Positions 1 through 10,102 are shown, counted from the stretch's first letter. The stretch is 64,000 nt of DNA from Bacteroidaceae bacterium HV4-6-C5C (GCA_007896885.1 VOIU01000011.1:1-64000), one strand, 5' to 3'. The notes: a model not told the origin generated them from the letters alone. Translations and numbers: made by a program.

Positions 1-54
1 TTTTTTAGGCCCGTTTTAATCCGTTTTTAGGGATATTTAAAATCGGTTTTATGG

Positions 55-2106
55 GTGGGAATACTCCGATTTATCCACATTGCGAAGAAAGCCGGCTATA
101 ACATAAAGAACAGCAAGAGAAACATCTCCGGAACAGTTCTTGATGAAGAAGAGAATCCTGTAATTGGAGCCAGCGTCATCATTAAAGGCAAGCCAAATGG
201 TGTACTGACAGATTTAGATGGAAGATTCACAATTGACGCCTCATCCAATGAAACGTTGCAAATCAGCTATATCGGGTACCATACCAAAGAGGTCACCATC
301 GGGAATAATACCAATGTAACAATTAAGCTGGCTGAAAACATCACCGTTTTAAATGATGTGGTCGTCGTAGGTTATGGCACACAGAAAAAAGGATTGGTTA
401 CCGGCTCCATCTCGACAACCAAAGGAGATGATATAATAAAAAGTCCGGCTATAAATATCGGGCAATCATTACAAGGGAGAATATCCGGAGTAATCATGAA
501 TGTAAGAAGCGGAGAACCGGGTTCGGACGGTGCTGCGATAAGCATACGAGGGAAAAGCACAACAGGTAATACCGATCCTCTAATCCTAATAGATGGTATA
601 GCAAACCGAAGTGGGAACTGGGATAGAATAGCTCCTGAAGATATTGAAAGTATTACTGTTCTAAAAGACGCTTCAGCCGCTATTTACGGCTCACGCTCTG
701 CGAATGGAGTTATTCTCATAACGACAAAACGTGGTAAAGAGGGAAAACCTGTAGTGAATTATTCATACAATGTAGGCGTTCAGCAGCCAACCCGTCTTCC
801 TAAAATGGCTGATGCAGCAACGTTTGCTCAAGTATTCAATGAAATAGAGCAATACGAGGGAAGAGCACCCAGATACACTGCAGAAGAAATCGAAAAGTTT
901 AAGAATGGTTCCGATCCTATGCATTATCCAAATACCGATTGGTTTAAAGAAGTGCTCAGAAATAACTCATTGCTGCAAAAGCATAATATATCTATAAGAG
1001 GAGGAAATGATAAAGTCAAATACTTCATCGGTGGCGGCTATTGGAATCAGGCGTATTATCCAAGTAAAAGAAACGCATATATGCCCGCTCAAACAGAAGA
1101 AGGCCAAATTCCTGTTCCTATTTTCCGCATGCTCGGTAGCGACCCAATGTATCAATACGAGACTGGAGTAGGAAACAATTATCAAGGAGTCATATCGCTT
1201 GAACCAGTCTACCGTGATTCGGGGAAAAACCGCAAATGGGTTGAATATTTCCTTAAGTCGATTGTGGATGAACCTTGTCTAGCCTTTAATTATGCACAAG
1301 CAGGACAGGAAAATTCATTTACTTGGGACAATATGAGGGAAGGTTTGGAAATGCAATTTTCAATATTTGATTCGCTAAGAACTGCACGAAAAATCAGAAT
1401 TGAGACATTGGAAGAATCAGGAAGATGGTTCAGAAAACAATTTCCCCGAACTCCATCAACAGCAATCACCACTTTGGTTGACATCAATAATAAAAACAAT
1501 AAATCGGTATGGTACAACAGCCGATACTATCGGTCAAATCTATTTTGGGAGAATAATAGCGTTTATTTTAGAGATATACATCTTTTTAATGAGAAATTCG
1601 AAGACGAGTATTTAAGAAATCCGGGACGTGGGAACAGTTTTTCTTATTATACGCTGCCTGTAGTAGACCGATTCCATTGGAGTACACCAGAAAAGAAAGT
1701 TGGATTGAGGCTGATAGAACTCAATCAGAACGGAAGGAAAAAAGATATTGCATTATTGAGCCCGGATATTAGTGAAATCTCCAACAGCATTCTAAAAGTC
1801 CGGTCAAAAGATGAGAGTGGAAGCATCTTTATCATCGAGTTTCATGAGAAATATATAAAAATAGCATGCGAAAAGAATATGAAAAAAAACTCCAAATGGA
1901 TGTTGGAATTAGATATACCCAAAGAAAGGATCGGCAGGCTCCCATACAGGAAATATGAAAAAGGATATATCGACTCTGAATTCAAAAAGTTCAATTACAG
2001 AATAACATGCCCCAAAGGGGATATAGAGAAAGGTAATAATTCTGATTTCACATTTAGGATTATACCTGTAAAAGATAAAATTATCATCAATTGTTCAACA
2101 AATTAA
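55..2106 (+). CDS. Chimeric ORF: SusC N-terminus fused to glycosidase-like C-terminus
   Basis: Residues 1-333 are the front of a SusC/RagA TonB-dependent transporter: a carboxypeptidase-regulatory-like domain (SGTVLDEEENPVIGASV), the TonB-box-like VVVVGYGTQKK, then the plug (LIDGIANR, VLKDASAAIYGSRSANGVILITTKRG). From about residue 335 the sequence stops resembling a barrel and becomes a soluble secreted-enzyme type (PVPIFRMLGSDPMYQYE, QAGQENSFTWDNM, SVWYNSRYYRSNLFWE), like the C-terminal half of large Bacteroides glycosidase-like proteins whose family I cannot name. A normal SusC is about 1000 residues, so the whole barrel is missing. The start is GTG, the reading frame is open only from position 31, and no signal peptide is encoded. 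The product is unlikely to work as a transporter. An internal in-frame deletion between two neighbouring PUL genes is the simplest explanation; an assembly chimera is possible. A GH78 gene follows. Confidence 0.75.
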   Translation: MGILRFIHIAKKAGYNIKNSKRNISGTVLDEEENPVIGASVIIKGKPNGVLTDLDGRFTIDASSNETLQISYIGYHTKEVTIGNNTNVTIKLAENITVLNDVVVVGYGTQKKGLVTGSISTTKGDDIIKSPAINIGQSLQGRISGVIMNVRSGEPGSDGAAISIRGKSTTGNTDPLILIDGIANRSGNWDRIAPEDIESITVLKDASAAIYGSRSANGVILITTKRGKEGKPVVNYSYNVGVQQPTRLPKMADAATFAQVFNEIEQYEGRAPRYTAEEIEKFKNGSDPMHYPNTDWFKEVLRNNSLLQKHNISIRGGNDKVKYFIGGGYWNQAYYPSKRNAYMPAQTEEGQIPVPIFRMLGSDPMYQYETGVGNNYQGVISLEPVYRDSGKNRKWVEYFLKSIVDEPCLAFNYAQAGQENSFTWDNMREGLEMQFSIFDSLRTARKIRIETLEESGRWFRKQFPRTPSTAITTLVDINNKNNKSVWYNSRYYRSNLFWENNSVYFRDIHLFNEKFEDEYLRNPGRGNSFSYYTLPVVDRFHWSTPEKKVGLRLIELNQNGRKKDIALLSPDISEISNSILKVRSKDESGSIFIIEFHEKYIKIACEKNMKKNSKWMLELDIPKERIGRLPYRKYEKGYIDSEFKKFNYRITCPKGDIEKGNNSDFTFRIIPVKDKIIINCSTN

Positions 2107-2171
2107 AAAGAGTATTCAATAATATATTCACCCACATTAAATTATAGCCTTTTCCCAAAACCTTCGTAAAA

Positions 2172-4817
2172 ATGAAAAAACAGACATTAATTGCTTTGCT
2201 ATCAGTATTTACATGTACACTTAGCCTAAGTGGACAAAACGTTAGTATCACGGACTTAAAGGCTGAGCACTTAGAAAATCCTATTGGAATTGATACCCCT
2301 TCCCCACGTCTTTCATGGAGAATGGATGACAGCCGACAAGGAGCCATGCAAATGGCATTTCGCATAATCGTAGATACCGACTCACTAAACGTTGTCCGCG
2401 AACAAGGAAATAAATGGGACACCAAACGGATTAGCTCGGACAATATGCTCGCATCCTATAATGGAGCGGCATTATCTCCATTTACAAAGTATTATTGGAA
2501 AGTTATGGTGTGGGATATGAATAATAAAAGTATTTCATCACCCATAACTTCTTTTGAAACGGGTATGATGAACGTCAGAAATTGGCAAGGTTCATGGATA
2601 GGCGACGGTAGGGATATAAACTATCAGCCGGCCTCATACTTTCGTAAAAAGTTCTCTGCTGGAAAAACAATATTATCGGCCCGGGCTTATATTGCTGTTG
2701 CCGGACTTTACGAACTATATATCAATGGAGAGAAAATAGGGAACCATCGTCTTGATCCGATGTATACGCGATTTGATAGGCGCAATCTTTATGTGACTTA
2801 CGACGTGACAAAGCAACTGCAAAAAGGAGATAATGCGGTAGGAGTATTGCTGGGCAATGGATGGTATAATCACCAATCGATGGCTGTTTGGGATTTCCAC
2901 CGTGCACCATGGCGGAATCGCCCTACCTTCTGTATGGATCTACGTATCACCTATGCTGATGGAAGTGTGGAAACCATTCCGACTGATTTAAGTTGGCAAA
3001 AAGCTGACAGTCCGATAACCTTCAATAGTATCTATACAGGTGAACACTATGATGCGCGATTAGAAAAAAGAGGATGGAATACCGTAATCTTTGATGATTC
3101 CGGATGGCAAGGAGTCAATTATCGCTCAGCACCTTCAGGTAATATAACAGCCCAACAAATTTGTCCGATCCGTAATGTCTTAAAAGTGCCGGCAAAATCT
3201 ATAAACAAGATTAATGAAAAAACTTATGTGTTCGATTTCGGTCAAAACATGTCGGGAGTAACACAAATAAAGGTAGCAGGTAAAGAAGGTACGGAAGTCA
3301 GAATAAAGCATGGCGAGCGCCTTTATGAAAACGGGCGTCTGGATATGTCCAATATTGATGTCTACTACAGAGGCGACAAAGAAAAAGATCCTTTCCAAAC
3401 GGACATTATTATTTTAAGCGGAAAAGGTGAAGATGAATTCATGGCAAAGTTTAACTACAAAGGATTTCGCTATGTAGAAGTCACAAGCAGTGAACCCATC
3501 GAACTGACACAAAACAGTATCATAGCTTATTTCATACACAGTGATGTAAAGCCGTTGGGAGAAATAAAGACGTCAAGCGAACTAATTAATAAATTGTGGC
3601 AAGCTACCAACAATGCTTACTTGTCGAACTTGATGGGATACCCCACTGATTGTCCACAACGTGAGAAAAATGGTTGGACCGGTGACGGTCATTTTGCCAT
3701 AGAAACAGCGTTGTATAATTACGATGGCATTACCGTATACGAGAAATGGCTTGCCGACCATCGCGACGAACAACAGCCTAATGGTGTTCTGCCCGACATC
3801 ATACCAACCGGAGGATGGGGATACGGCACGGATAATGGGTTGGACTGGACCAGTACAATTGCGATCATCCCCTGGAATATTTATCTATTCTACGGAGATA
3901 GCAAGTTGCTTTATGATTGCTATGACAATATCAAGAGATACGTCAACTATGTGAATCGAACCAGTGTCAACCACTTAACAAGCTGGGGTCGCGGCGATTG
4001 GGTTCCGGTGAAGACACATTCGAATAAAGAATTCACTTCATCAGTCTATTTTTATGTGGATGCTAAAATTTTGGCAGAGGCTGCAAAGTTGTTTAAGAAA
4101 AATGATGACTTTGAATATTATACCAAATTAGCGGAAGAGATCAAGAACGCAATCAACAATAAATATCTCAACCGTAAAACAGGCATCTATGCCGGCGGGT
4201 CACAAACAGAGTTGAGTGTAGCCCTTCAATGGCAAATCGTACCGGAAGATATGATTCCTGTTGTAGCAAAGAATCTTTATCAAAAAGTCGAAGAGACTAA
4301 TTTCCATTTGGATGTGGGAGTCTTGGGAGCCAAAGCCATTTTAAATGCATTAAGCAAGAATGGCTATCCGGATGCCGCCTACAAAGTTGCGGCACAAGAT
4401 ACTTATCCTTCATGGGGATGGTGGATTGTGAATGGAGCAACCACATTATTGGAGAATTGGGACTTAAAAGCCGAGCGGGATATCTCCAACAATCATATGA
4501 TGTTCGGTGAAATAGGTGGATGGTTTTTCAAAGGACTGGGAGGCATCTTCCCTGATCCTGATGCACCGGGCTTCAAACACATTATTATGCGTCCTAACTT
4601 TGTGAAAGAATTAAAACACTTTGAAAGTACTCACGAATCACCATACGGAAAAATCATTTCCAGATGGGAATGGAAAAACAAGAACACGATTTCTTATACG
4701 GTCAACATACCGGCTAATAGTAACGCTACACTTTATTTACCTGAGAATATAAAAGGTGATAAAGAGATAGATCTAAAAGCAGGTCTGCACTCACTAACAC
4801 TGAAAGTTAATCAATAA
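2172..4817 (+). CDS. GH78 alpha-L-rhamnosidase, secreted
   Basis: Predicted to hydrolyse terminal alpha-L-rhamnose from pectic or plant glycans by an inverting mechanism. It has an N-terminal signal peptide (MKKQTLIALLSVFTCTLSLSGQ), then the bacterial rhamnosidase N-terminal repeats (ENPIGIDTPSPRLSWRM), a Bac_rhamnosid_N-like beta domain (RAYIAVAGLYELYINGEKIG), the concanavalin-like domain and the (alpha/alpha)6 catalytic barrel. The barrel carries the family signature DCPQREKNGWTGDGH with its acidic residues, and a later MFGEIGGWFFKGLGGI segment. At 881 residues the length is normal. It lies 65 bp after the chimeric ORF, consistent with the remnant of one PUL, and ends at a strong bidirectional hairpin. 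Family assignment is secure; the exact substrate is not. Confidence 0.93.
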   Translation: MKKQTLIALLSVFTCTLSLSGQNVSITDLKAEHLENPIGIDTPSPRLSWRMDDSRQGAMQMAFRIIVDTDSLNVVREQGNKWDTKRISSDNMLASYNGAALSPFTKYYWKVMVWDMNNKSISSPITSFETGMMNVRNWQGSWIGDGRDINYQPASYFRKKFSAGKTILSARAYIAVAGLYELYINGEKIGNHRLDPMYTRFDRRNLYVTYDVTKQLQKGDNAVGVLLGNGWYNHQSMAVWDFHRAPWRNRPTFCMDLRITYADGSVETIPTDLSWQKADSPITFNSIYTGEHYDARLEKRGWNTVIFDDSGWQGVNYRSAPSGNITAQQICPIRNVLKVPAKSINKINEKTYVFDFGQNMSGVTQIKVAGKEGTEVRIKHGERLYENGRLDMSNIDVYYRGDKEKDPFQTDIIILSGKGEDEFMAKFNYKGFRYVEVTSSEPIELTQNSIIAYFIHSDVKPLGEIKTSSELINKLWQATNNAYLSNLMGYPTDCPQREKNGWTGDGHFAIETALYNYDGITVYEKWLADHRDEQQPNGVLPDIIPTGGWGYGTDNGLDWTSTIAIIPWNIYLFYGDSKLLYDCYDNIKRYVNYVNRTSVNHLTSWGRGDWVPVKTHSNKEFTSSVYFYVDAKILAEAAKLFKKNDDFEYYTKLAEEIKNAINNKYLNRKTGIYAGGSQTELSVALQWQIVPEDMIPVVAKNLYQKVEETNFHLDVGVLGAKAILNALSKNGYPDAAYKVAAQDTYPSWGWWIVNGATTLLENWDLKAERDISNNHMMFGEIGGWFFKGLGGIFPDPDAPGFKHIIMRPNFVKELKHFESTHESPYGKIISRWEWKNKNTISYTVNIPANSNATLYLPENIKGDKEIDLKAGLHSLTLKVNQ

Positions 4818-4862
4818 GACCGGAGAACTTCGTAATATATCCGGTTACACTATCTTACAAAT

Positions 4863-4903
4863 AAAGCCGTTTTAGTCCCAAATATCTGAGCTAAAACGGC
4901 TTT
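4863..4903. terminator. Bidirectional terminator hairpin
   Basis: A perfect 13-bp inverted repeat (aaagccgttttag / ctaaaacggcttt) with a 15-nt loop lies between the convergent GH78 and ovoA genes. A-rich and T-rich flanks on both sides suit termination in both directions. Confidence 0.85.
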
Positions 4904-4934
4904 AATATTATAGATTCTAATTTCTATAGATTTA

Positions 4935-7064
4935 TCAACGTTTGTGCCACACTGTGATTTCCGATAAACGGGTTTCAAACGACCGTGAACTTTTACGAAG
5001 TATATAGGGCAGATTAATGGGGTCTCTATCAAATATAAAGTTTTTTTCCAGAATGGCTTTAATGCCTTCTAGTGAAGTGACCGGTTCACCATCCCGTTTA
5101 AAACCACCTGGACGATTTTCTTGATTTATAGCATTCAAATCCCAATCATAAGTCGAAGCTAATATTAAAGTGCCTCCTGGATTCAGCCGTTCATGGATTT
5201 GTTGAAGGAATACAACCGGATTCGCAAGCTCTTCAAGCAAGTTGGGTGCAATAATAAGATCATAACCGGTATATATGGATTTTAAGTTATTTGCATTATC
5301 CTGCATAAAAAGGATATTTTCCTTGCCTACTCCTAACCCTGTCTCCGCAAGAACCAATTCCCGATAAAGGACCAAATCATTTTCATCTTTGATGATATAT
5401 CTCATAAATCCTTTTTCTTGTAGTTGGATGGGCATCCTTATAAAACGTGCGGAGAAATCTATTGCAGTAATATCATCAAAAAAAGGAGCGAGTTCAAAAG
5501 CTAAACGACCTGTATCAGCATTTAAATCAAGCACTCTTCTCGTCTGCGCATGTTCAATACCTTCTTTTACACTGCCTTTTCTAAGATTAAGTATATAATC
5601 AGCCAACCTTTTATAAAAGTTCTCCTTTGCATTAAAAGTATCACCCCAACTGTTTTCACAGAAATTAGCCACTTCAGGATCTGTTTCATATTCATTATTC
5701 TCAAGAACCAAAGGAGTACTCGATTCCACTACACGAAAACCGGCATGCTGATAAAAATGGCGCCGAAAAGCATACCGGGCATGTAAGGTTGCTTCATTCC
5801 CTGTGGAGATCCATGAGCCTCCCTTTATCAGATTGTGCTTACCATCGAATGTCGGAGTGGAAAAATCGTCATACATAGGATGAACATGAAAACCGGAAAA
5901 GCCGGTTATCGGAGTCTCAGTCCATTGCCAAACATTACCTATCACATCATAAAAATCTCCATTTCTAAATTTATTCACTGGACAAGGCGAGGCATAATGT
6001 TCTAAATTTATATTTCCGGGAGCCTTCTCCCACTCTGCCATATCATGAATGCCAGAGACCTCGACTAAGCGATACCATTCCGCTTCCGTAGGTAAGCGGT
6101 AAGTTTTGTTTTCTTTTGCTGACAGCCAATTACAATATGCCTTTGCTTCGAGATAGTTTACCTCAACAGGCCAGTTCCAGGGCATAGGAACTTCTTCAGC
6201 TACAAGTCGCAACAGATAGTCTTCTGCATTTTTTCGCCAAAAGAGAGGCATTTGAGCTTGTTTAAAGGTACGCCAGTTCCACCCTTCTTCGGTCCAATAA
6301 ATCTTGTTATTGTATCCCCCATCATTCACGAAATTCAGAAATTCTCCATTAGATACCAGCATACGCCCCGCGCGAAAGTCTTCTACTTTTTCCACATGCC
6401 TACCGTATTCATTGTCCCAACCATAATAAGGGTGATCCAATGGCTTCCCCATCCTCATTTCTCCACCCGATACAGCAATAAAGGTATTGGAAGGAGCTTC
6501 TCCGCGATCCATACATATTTCCCAAAAACATCCACTTCTTACTTTATCCAAAGGTAATTGGCGAATCAAAACTGAGGAAGTCTCCAAGTGAATACGTTCA
6601 TGCTCAATGCCCATCATTATAATCCAGAAAGGAGATTCCCAGTCAATAGGCAGAACAAACTGAGTCCGATCTATTACATCCAAAATCACTTTTTTCACAT
6701 TATCCCGATACTCCCGTACAGCTGATACTAACGGCCAGCTATAATGGCGTTCATTCAAATCATCCCAACTCATTTCATCCACTCCGATAGCAAAAATAGA
6801 CTCAAAAGCGGGATTTACGCGACAATCAATAATTTTAGCAAGAAAGAGCTTATTAATAAAGAACACTGCAGTATGCCCCAAATAAAACAAGATGATATGC
6901 CGCAATGGATCCCCTCTTAGGTAGAAGGTTTCATCATCAACCAACTGTGTATACAACTTTTCATCTATCTCCCAGGTTTTTAGAAAATACTTGCGGATTT
7001 CCGCTTTCTTACTTTCAGGTGTTCCTCCTCTCAAATTCACTGTTTTTGTAATAAGATTCTGCAT
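4935..7064 (-). CDS. ovoA: OvoA: 5-histidylcysteine sulfoxide synthase / N-methyltransferase
   Basis: Makes the carbon-sulfur bond of ovothiol: iron- and O2-dependent coupling of cysteine to C5 of histidine, with a methyltransferase module for the imidazole nitrogen. Three regions are visible. Residues 1-165 form a DinB-like domain with the iron ligands expected for this family: His64 in LGHTAVF, and His155 and His159 in EHERIH. Next comes a formylglycine-generating-enzyme/EgtB-like domain (GGEMRMGKPLDHPYYGWDNEYG, YRLPTEAEWYRL, GNVWQWTETP, GGSWISTGNEATLHARY). A class I SAM methyltransferase starts near residue 510, where motif I reads LDLNADTGRL instead of the usual glycine-rich form. The 709-residue length fits full OvoA rather than EgtB. 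No OvoB-like PLP lyase gene is nearby. It is transcribed alone, divergent from the PUL regulator. Confidence 0.88.
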   Translation of the reverse strand: MQNLITKTVNLRGGTPESKKAEIRKYFLKTWEIDEKLYTQLVDDETFYLRGDPLRHIILFYLGHTAVFFINKLFLAKIIDCRVNPAFESIFAIGVDEMSWDDLNERHYSWPLVSAVREYRDNVKKVILDVIDRTQFVLPIDWESPFWIIMMGIEHERIHLETSSVLIRQLPLDKVRSGCFWEICMDRGEAPSNTFIAVSGGEMRMGKPLDHPYYGWDNEYGRHVEKVEDFRAGRMLVSNGEFLNFVNDGGYNNKIYWTEEGWNWRTFKQAQMPLFWRKNAEDYLLRLVAEEVPMPWNWPVEVNYLEAKAYCNWLSAKENKTYRLPTEAEWYRLVEVSGIHDMAEWEKAPGNINLEHYASPCPVNKFRNGDFYDVIGNVWQWTETPITGFSGFHVHPMYDDFSTPTFDGKHNLIKGGSWISTGNEATLHARYAFRRHFYQHAGFRVVESSTPLVLENNEYETDPEVANFCENSWGDTFNAKENFYKRLADYILNLRKGSVKEGIEHAQTRRVLDLNADTGRLAFELAPFFDDITAIDFSARFIRMPIQLQEKGFMRYIIKDENDLVLYRELVLAETGLGVGKENILFMQDNANNLKSIYTGYDLIIAPNLLEELANPVVFLQQIHERLNPGGTLILASTYDWDLNAINQENRPGGFKRDGEPVTSLEGIKAILEKNFIFDRDPINLPYILRKSSRSFETRLSEITVWHKR

Positions 7065-7171
7065 AAGTGTTTTTATTAATTTTACTCTTCAATATTTCGA
7101 TGTTTTCCTGTATATAACAAAACAAAAGCAGAATTTGCTTGCAAAATATTCGGCTAAATAAGAAAAAACAA

Positions 7172-7179
7172 TAACTTTG
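7172..7179 (+). promoter_or_regulatory. Bacteroides -7 box (TAACTTTG)
   Basis: An exact TAnnTTTG match about 100 bp upstream of the PUL regulator start and pointing at it. No good -33 TTTG at the usual spacing was identified. Confidence 0.5.
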
Positions 7180-7279
7180 CTCTCCTAACCAAGGATAATA
7201 ACCCTCAATCAATCCAAACATTACTTATCAGTTAGCCGTTAAATTAAGATATAATTGTGAAAACATTCTAAAGCGAATT

Positions 7280-10102
7280 ATGGACTGTCGTAAAATTAAA
7301 GCATTATTTCTTTACATATCTCTATTTCTGTTTGGAAGTATTCATGCCAATCAGAAGCCTTATGTTATCAACTTTGCCCGTGATAAATATCACGCTGCAA
7401 ACAAAAACTGGTCTATAGGGGAAGATGAAAAAGGAATCATGTATTTTGGTAATGACATCGGTCTATTGGAATCGGACGGTATGGAATGGAAGCTATATTC
7501 TACGCCAAACTCTGTCATTGTTCGGTCTATTGCCGTCCAATCCCACCAGACAATTTATACCGGTGGCTCAGCGGAACTCGGCAGATGGGATAGGGATCAG
7601 TCTGGAAGATTAAAATATACTTCATTTACTAATCTACTCAAAGACAAAAAGGAACTCGACAGCCAAAGCGTTTGGAGAATCTGGATTGATAAAGATAAGG
7701 TCTATTTCCAAACATTCAGCCACATCTACGTCTACGATCATCAGAATCTGCGAAAGCTCAGTGCGCCAAATGGATTTTTGCTTTTACAAAAAGTAAGAAA
7801 CGAATACTGGGTACAGGAAATGTATGGCTTACTTTATCAGTTGAAAGATGGAATTTTGCATAAAGTACAAGGCAGTGACTTACTCAAAGGCAAATTAGTC
7901 CGCGTCATTCTACCCTATGGAAGAGATCAATATCTCATAGGTACTTCTACAGGAGAATTGTATGTATATGATAAAAGGCAATTCACGCTGTGGAATCCAG
8001 AATTATCGTCCAGATTAAGCGGACAAGAATTGAACTGTGGAATTCTTTCATCATCAAGGAACAGCTATTACCTTGGAACACAGCTCAATGGGATCTATGA
8101 AGTAGACACCAAAGGAAACATTCTCAACCATTTTTCTTCTCTCAATTCATTGCAAAATAATACCATTCTTTCCTTATATGAAGATAACCGGAATAATATA
8201 TGGGTAGCTATGGACCGGGGATTGGCATATATCCGTTACACCGCAGGCTTAAGTTATTATCGTACTACAGACAGCGGAGCCGGAGCAGTATATGCAGCAA
8301 CGCTATGGCATGGGAATCTATTAATCGGCACTAATCAAGGAGTTTATTACACACCACAGGAGAAAATTAACGACTTCGATGTGTTCTCTTCTCTCAAACT
8401 AATTGAGGGAACGCAAGGACAAGTTTGGTCTTTCCAACAGATAGACGGACGCCTGCTATGCGGGCACACCAATGGGTTGTTGGAAATCCTTCCAAACTTA
8501 ACTATAAAGCATCCTTATCCTATTGATACGGGGGTATATCGTATCTTTAAAACATCCATAAATGGCAAAAAGCTGCTAGTTCTAGTTACTTACAAAGAAC
8601 TCCACATTATTAATGAAGAAACAGGAAGGCTTATCCCGATGCGTCAAATTAAAGATGCCATTTACAATGCAGAAATGGACCACCTTGGCAATATATGGTT
8701 AGAGACGATCAGTCGCGGCATATATAAATGTCGGTTAAACGACGAATTAAATTCATTTCGTTACTATACCTATTATGGGCACGAAACTGATAAACGGTTG
8801 CCACAACATCTTACTTTGCAAAAGGTTGGTGAACGTATCGTCTTTCTAGGCAATGACCATTTTTATGTCTACAATGAAGCAAACGATAATCTTCAGCTCG
8901 AATCACATTTAAATAATTGTTTCAAAGACATTAGAAATCTAAAACGTATCTTGCCAATCAATAATGAGGAGAATTGGGCCATTACAAGCTCTTCAGTCTA
9001 CCGTTTTGTCTATGACGGTTACTTGGCCCGTATACAGGAAGCCTACAAAGTGGAAGCCGACAATCTTTCTTTAATCACCGCTTACGAGAATATATCCGTT
9101 TTGAATGATTCTCTATCGCTCATCTGTCTGGACGCAGGATTTATTCTTCACAATTCACAGCATAGTAAAAAACAAATCACTCAGCTTACAGCCCCATATC
9201 TGGAATTTGTGCATACGGGAAATGATACCTATGCCGATTTAAGTAAAAGTATACGGATACCTTACCAAGATAATAGTGTAACTATTGGCTTTTCGGTTAG
9301 TGCAGCATTTGCGGGTAATTTATACGTAGAATACATGCTGGAAGATGTAGACGGTAATTGGAGTAGACCAGAACAAAGGAATAGCATTTCTTATGCCCGT
9401 CTGCCTCAAGGCATTTATAAATTACACCTACGCACAACAGATGGTCTAGGGAACTATTCCTCGGAAACAATACTTGAATTTGAGATTGCGCCACCTTGGT
9501 ACAGAACTTATTGGTGGTTTTTTACTTGCTCCATTCTAATAGTATGCGTGCTCTATATCACTTATTTCCTTATGAAAAGGCGTCTCCAAATGAAGCACAT
9601 GCGTCAACTGAAAGCTCAAGAATCAGCCCATTTGAAAATTAGAAACGAGCAATTGGAAACTGAGATAGAAGAGAAAGAAGCAGAGCTTTTTACACAAACA
9701 TCTTTTATCATCCATAAGAATGAGCTGATATTAAAGCTTAAGGAAATAGTGGATGAGATATCCTCTCGAAACACTCAAAAAGCACTCCAACCGCTTTATC
9801 AAAAAATAAATGTTCTTCTTGCCAACAACCTGGACACAGAAGAAGATTGGAAAATTTTCCTTATCAAATTTGAACAGAAACATCGCAATTTCTTTAAACA
9901 TCTGAAAGAGCTGTACCCTCAGCTTACCAACAATGATCTGCGATTGTGTGCTTGTCTCAAGCTGAACATGGAAACCAAAGATATTGCTTCACTCATGAAC
10001 CTTTCAATACGTGCAGTAGAGAATAATCGGTATCGTTTACGCAAAAAACTCAATTTATTACCCAACCAAGATCTTAATGAATTCTTCATTGAAATAGACT
10101 AG
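7280..10102 (+). CDS. Membrane-bound propeller sensor with LuxR-type HTH (PUL regulator)
   Basis: A one-protein transcription regulator of the SusR-like/two-component-propeller group. A signal peptide (MDCRKIKALFLYISLFLFGSIHANQ) leads into about 640 residues of repeated beta-propeller strands with Reg_prop-type motifs (ILSLYEDNRNNIWVAMDRGLAYI, MDHLGNIWLETISRGIY). A Y_Y_Y-type Ig domain follows at about 655-735 (YRTYWW after LEFEIAPPW). A transmembrane helix lies at about 743-766, then a cytoplasmic coiled coil (about 775-830), then a helix-turn-helix at about 884-927 (NNDLRLCACLKLNMETKDIA, SIRAVENNRYRLRKKL). It has no histidine-kinase or receiver domain, so DNA binding by the membrane-anchored tail is inferred. 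It sits directly upstream of the susCD-GH3-GH144 operon in the same orientation and probably senses oligosaccharides released from that glycan. Confidence 0.88.
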   Translation: MDCRKIKALFLYISLFLFGSIHANQKPYVINFARDKYHAANKNWSIGEDEKGIMYFGNDIGLLESDGMEWKLYSTPNSVIVRSIAVQSHQTIYTGGSAELGRWDRDQSGRLKYTSFTNLLKDKKELDSQSVWRIWIDKDKVYFQTFSHIYVYDHQNLRKLSAPNGFLLLQKVRNEYWVQEMYGLLYQLKDGILHKVQGSDLLKGKLVRVILPYGRDQYLIGTSTGELYVYDKRQFTLWNPELSSRLSGQELNCGILSSSRNSYYLGTQLNGIYEVDTKGNILNHFSSLNSLQNNTILSLYEDNRNNIWVAMDRGLAYIRYTAGLSYYRTTDSGAGAVYAATLWHGNLLIGTNQGVYYTPQEKINDFDVFSSLKLIEGTQGQVWSFQQIDGRLLCGHTNGLLEILPNLTIKHPYPIDTGVYRIFKTSINGKKLLVLVTYKELHIINEETGRLIPMRQIKDAIYNAEMDHLGNIWLETISRGIYKCRLNDELNSFRYYTYYGHETDKRLPQHLTLQKVGERIVFLGNDHFYVYNEANDNLQLESHLNNCFKDIRNLKRILPINNEENWAITSSSVYRFVYDGYLARIQEAYKVEADNLSLITAYENISVLNDSLSLICLDAGFILHNSQHSKKQITQLTAPYLEFVHTGNDTYADLSKSIRIPYQDNSVTIGFSVSAAFAGNLYVEYMLEDVDGNWSRPEQRNSISYARLPQGIYKLHLRTTDGLGNYSSETILEFEIAPPWYRTYWWFFTCSILIVCVLYITYFLMKRRLQMKHMRQLKAQESAHLKIRNEQLETEIEEKEAELFTQTSFIIHKNELILKLKEIVDEISSRNTQKALQPLYQKINVLLANNLDTEEDWKIFLIKFEQKHRNFFKHLKELYPQLTNNDLRLCACLKLNMETKDIASLMNLSIRAVENNRYRLRKKLNLLPNQDLNEFFIEID

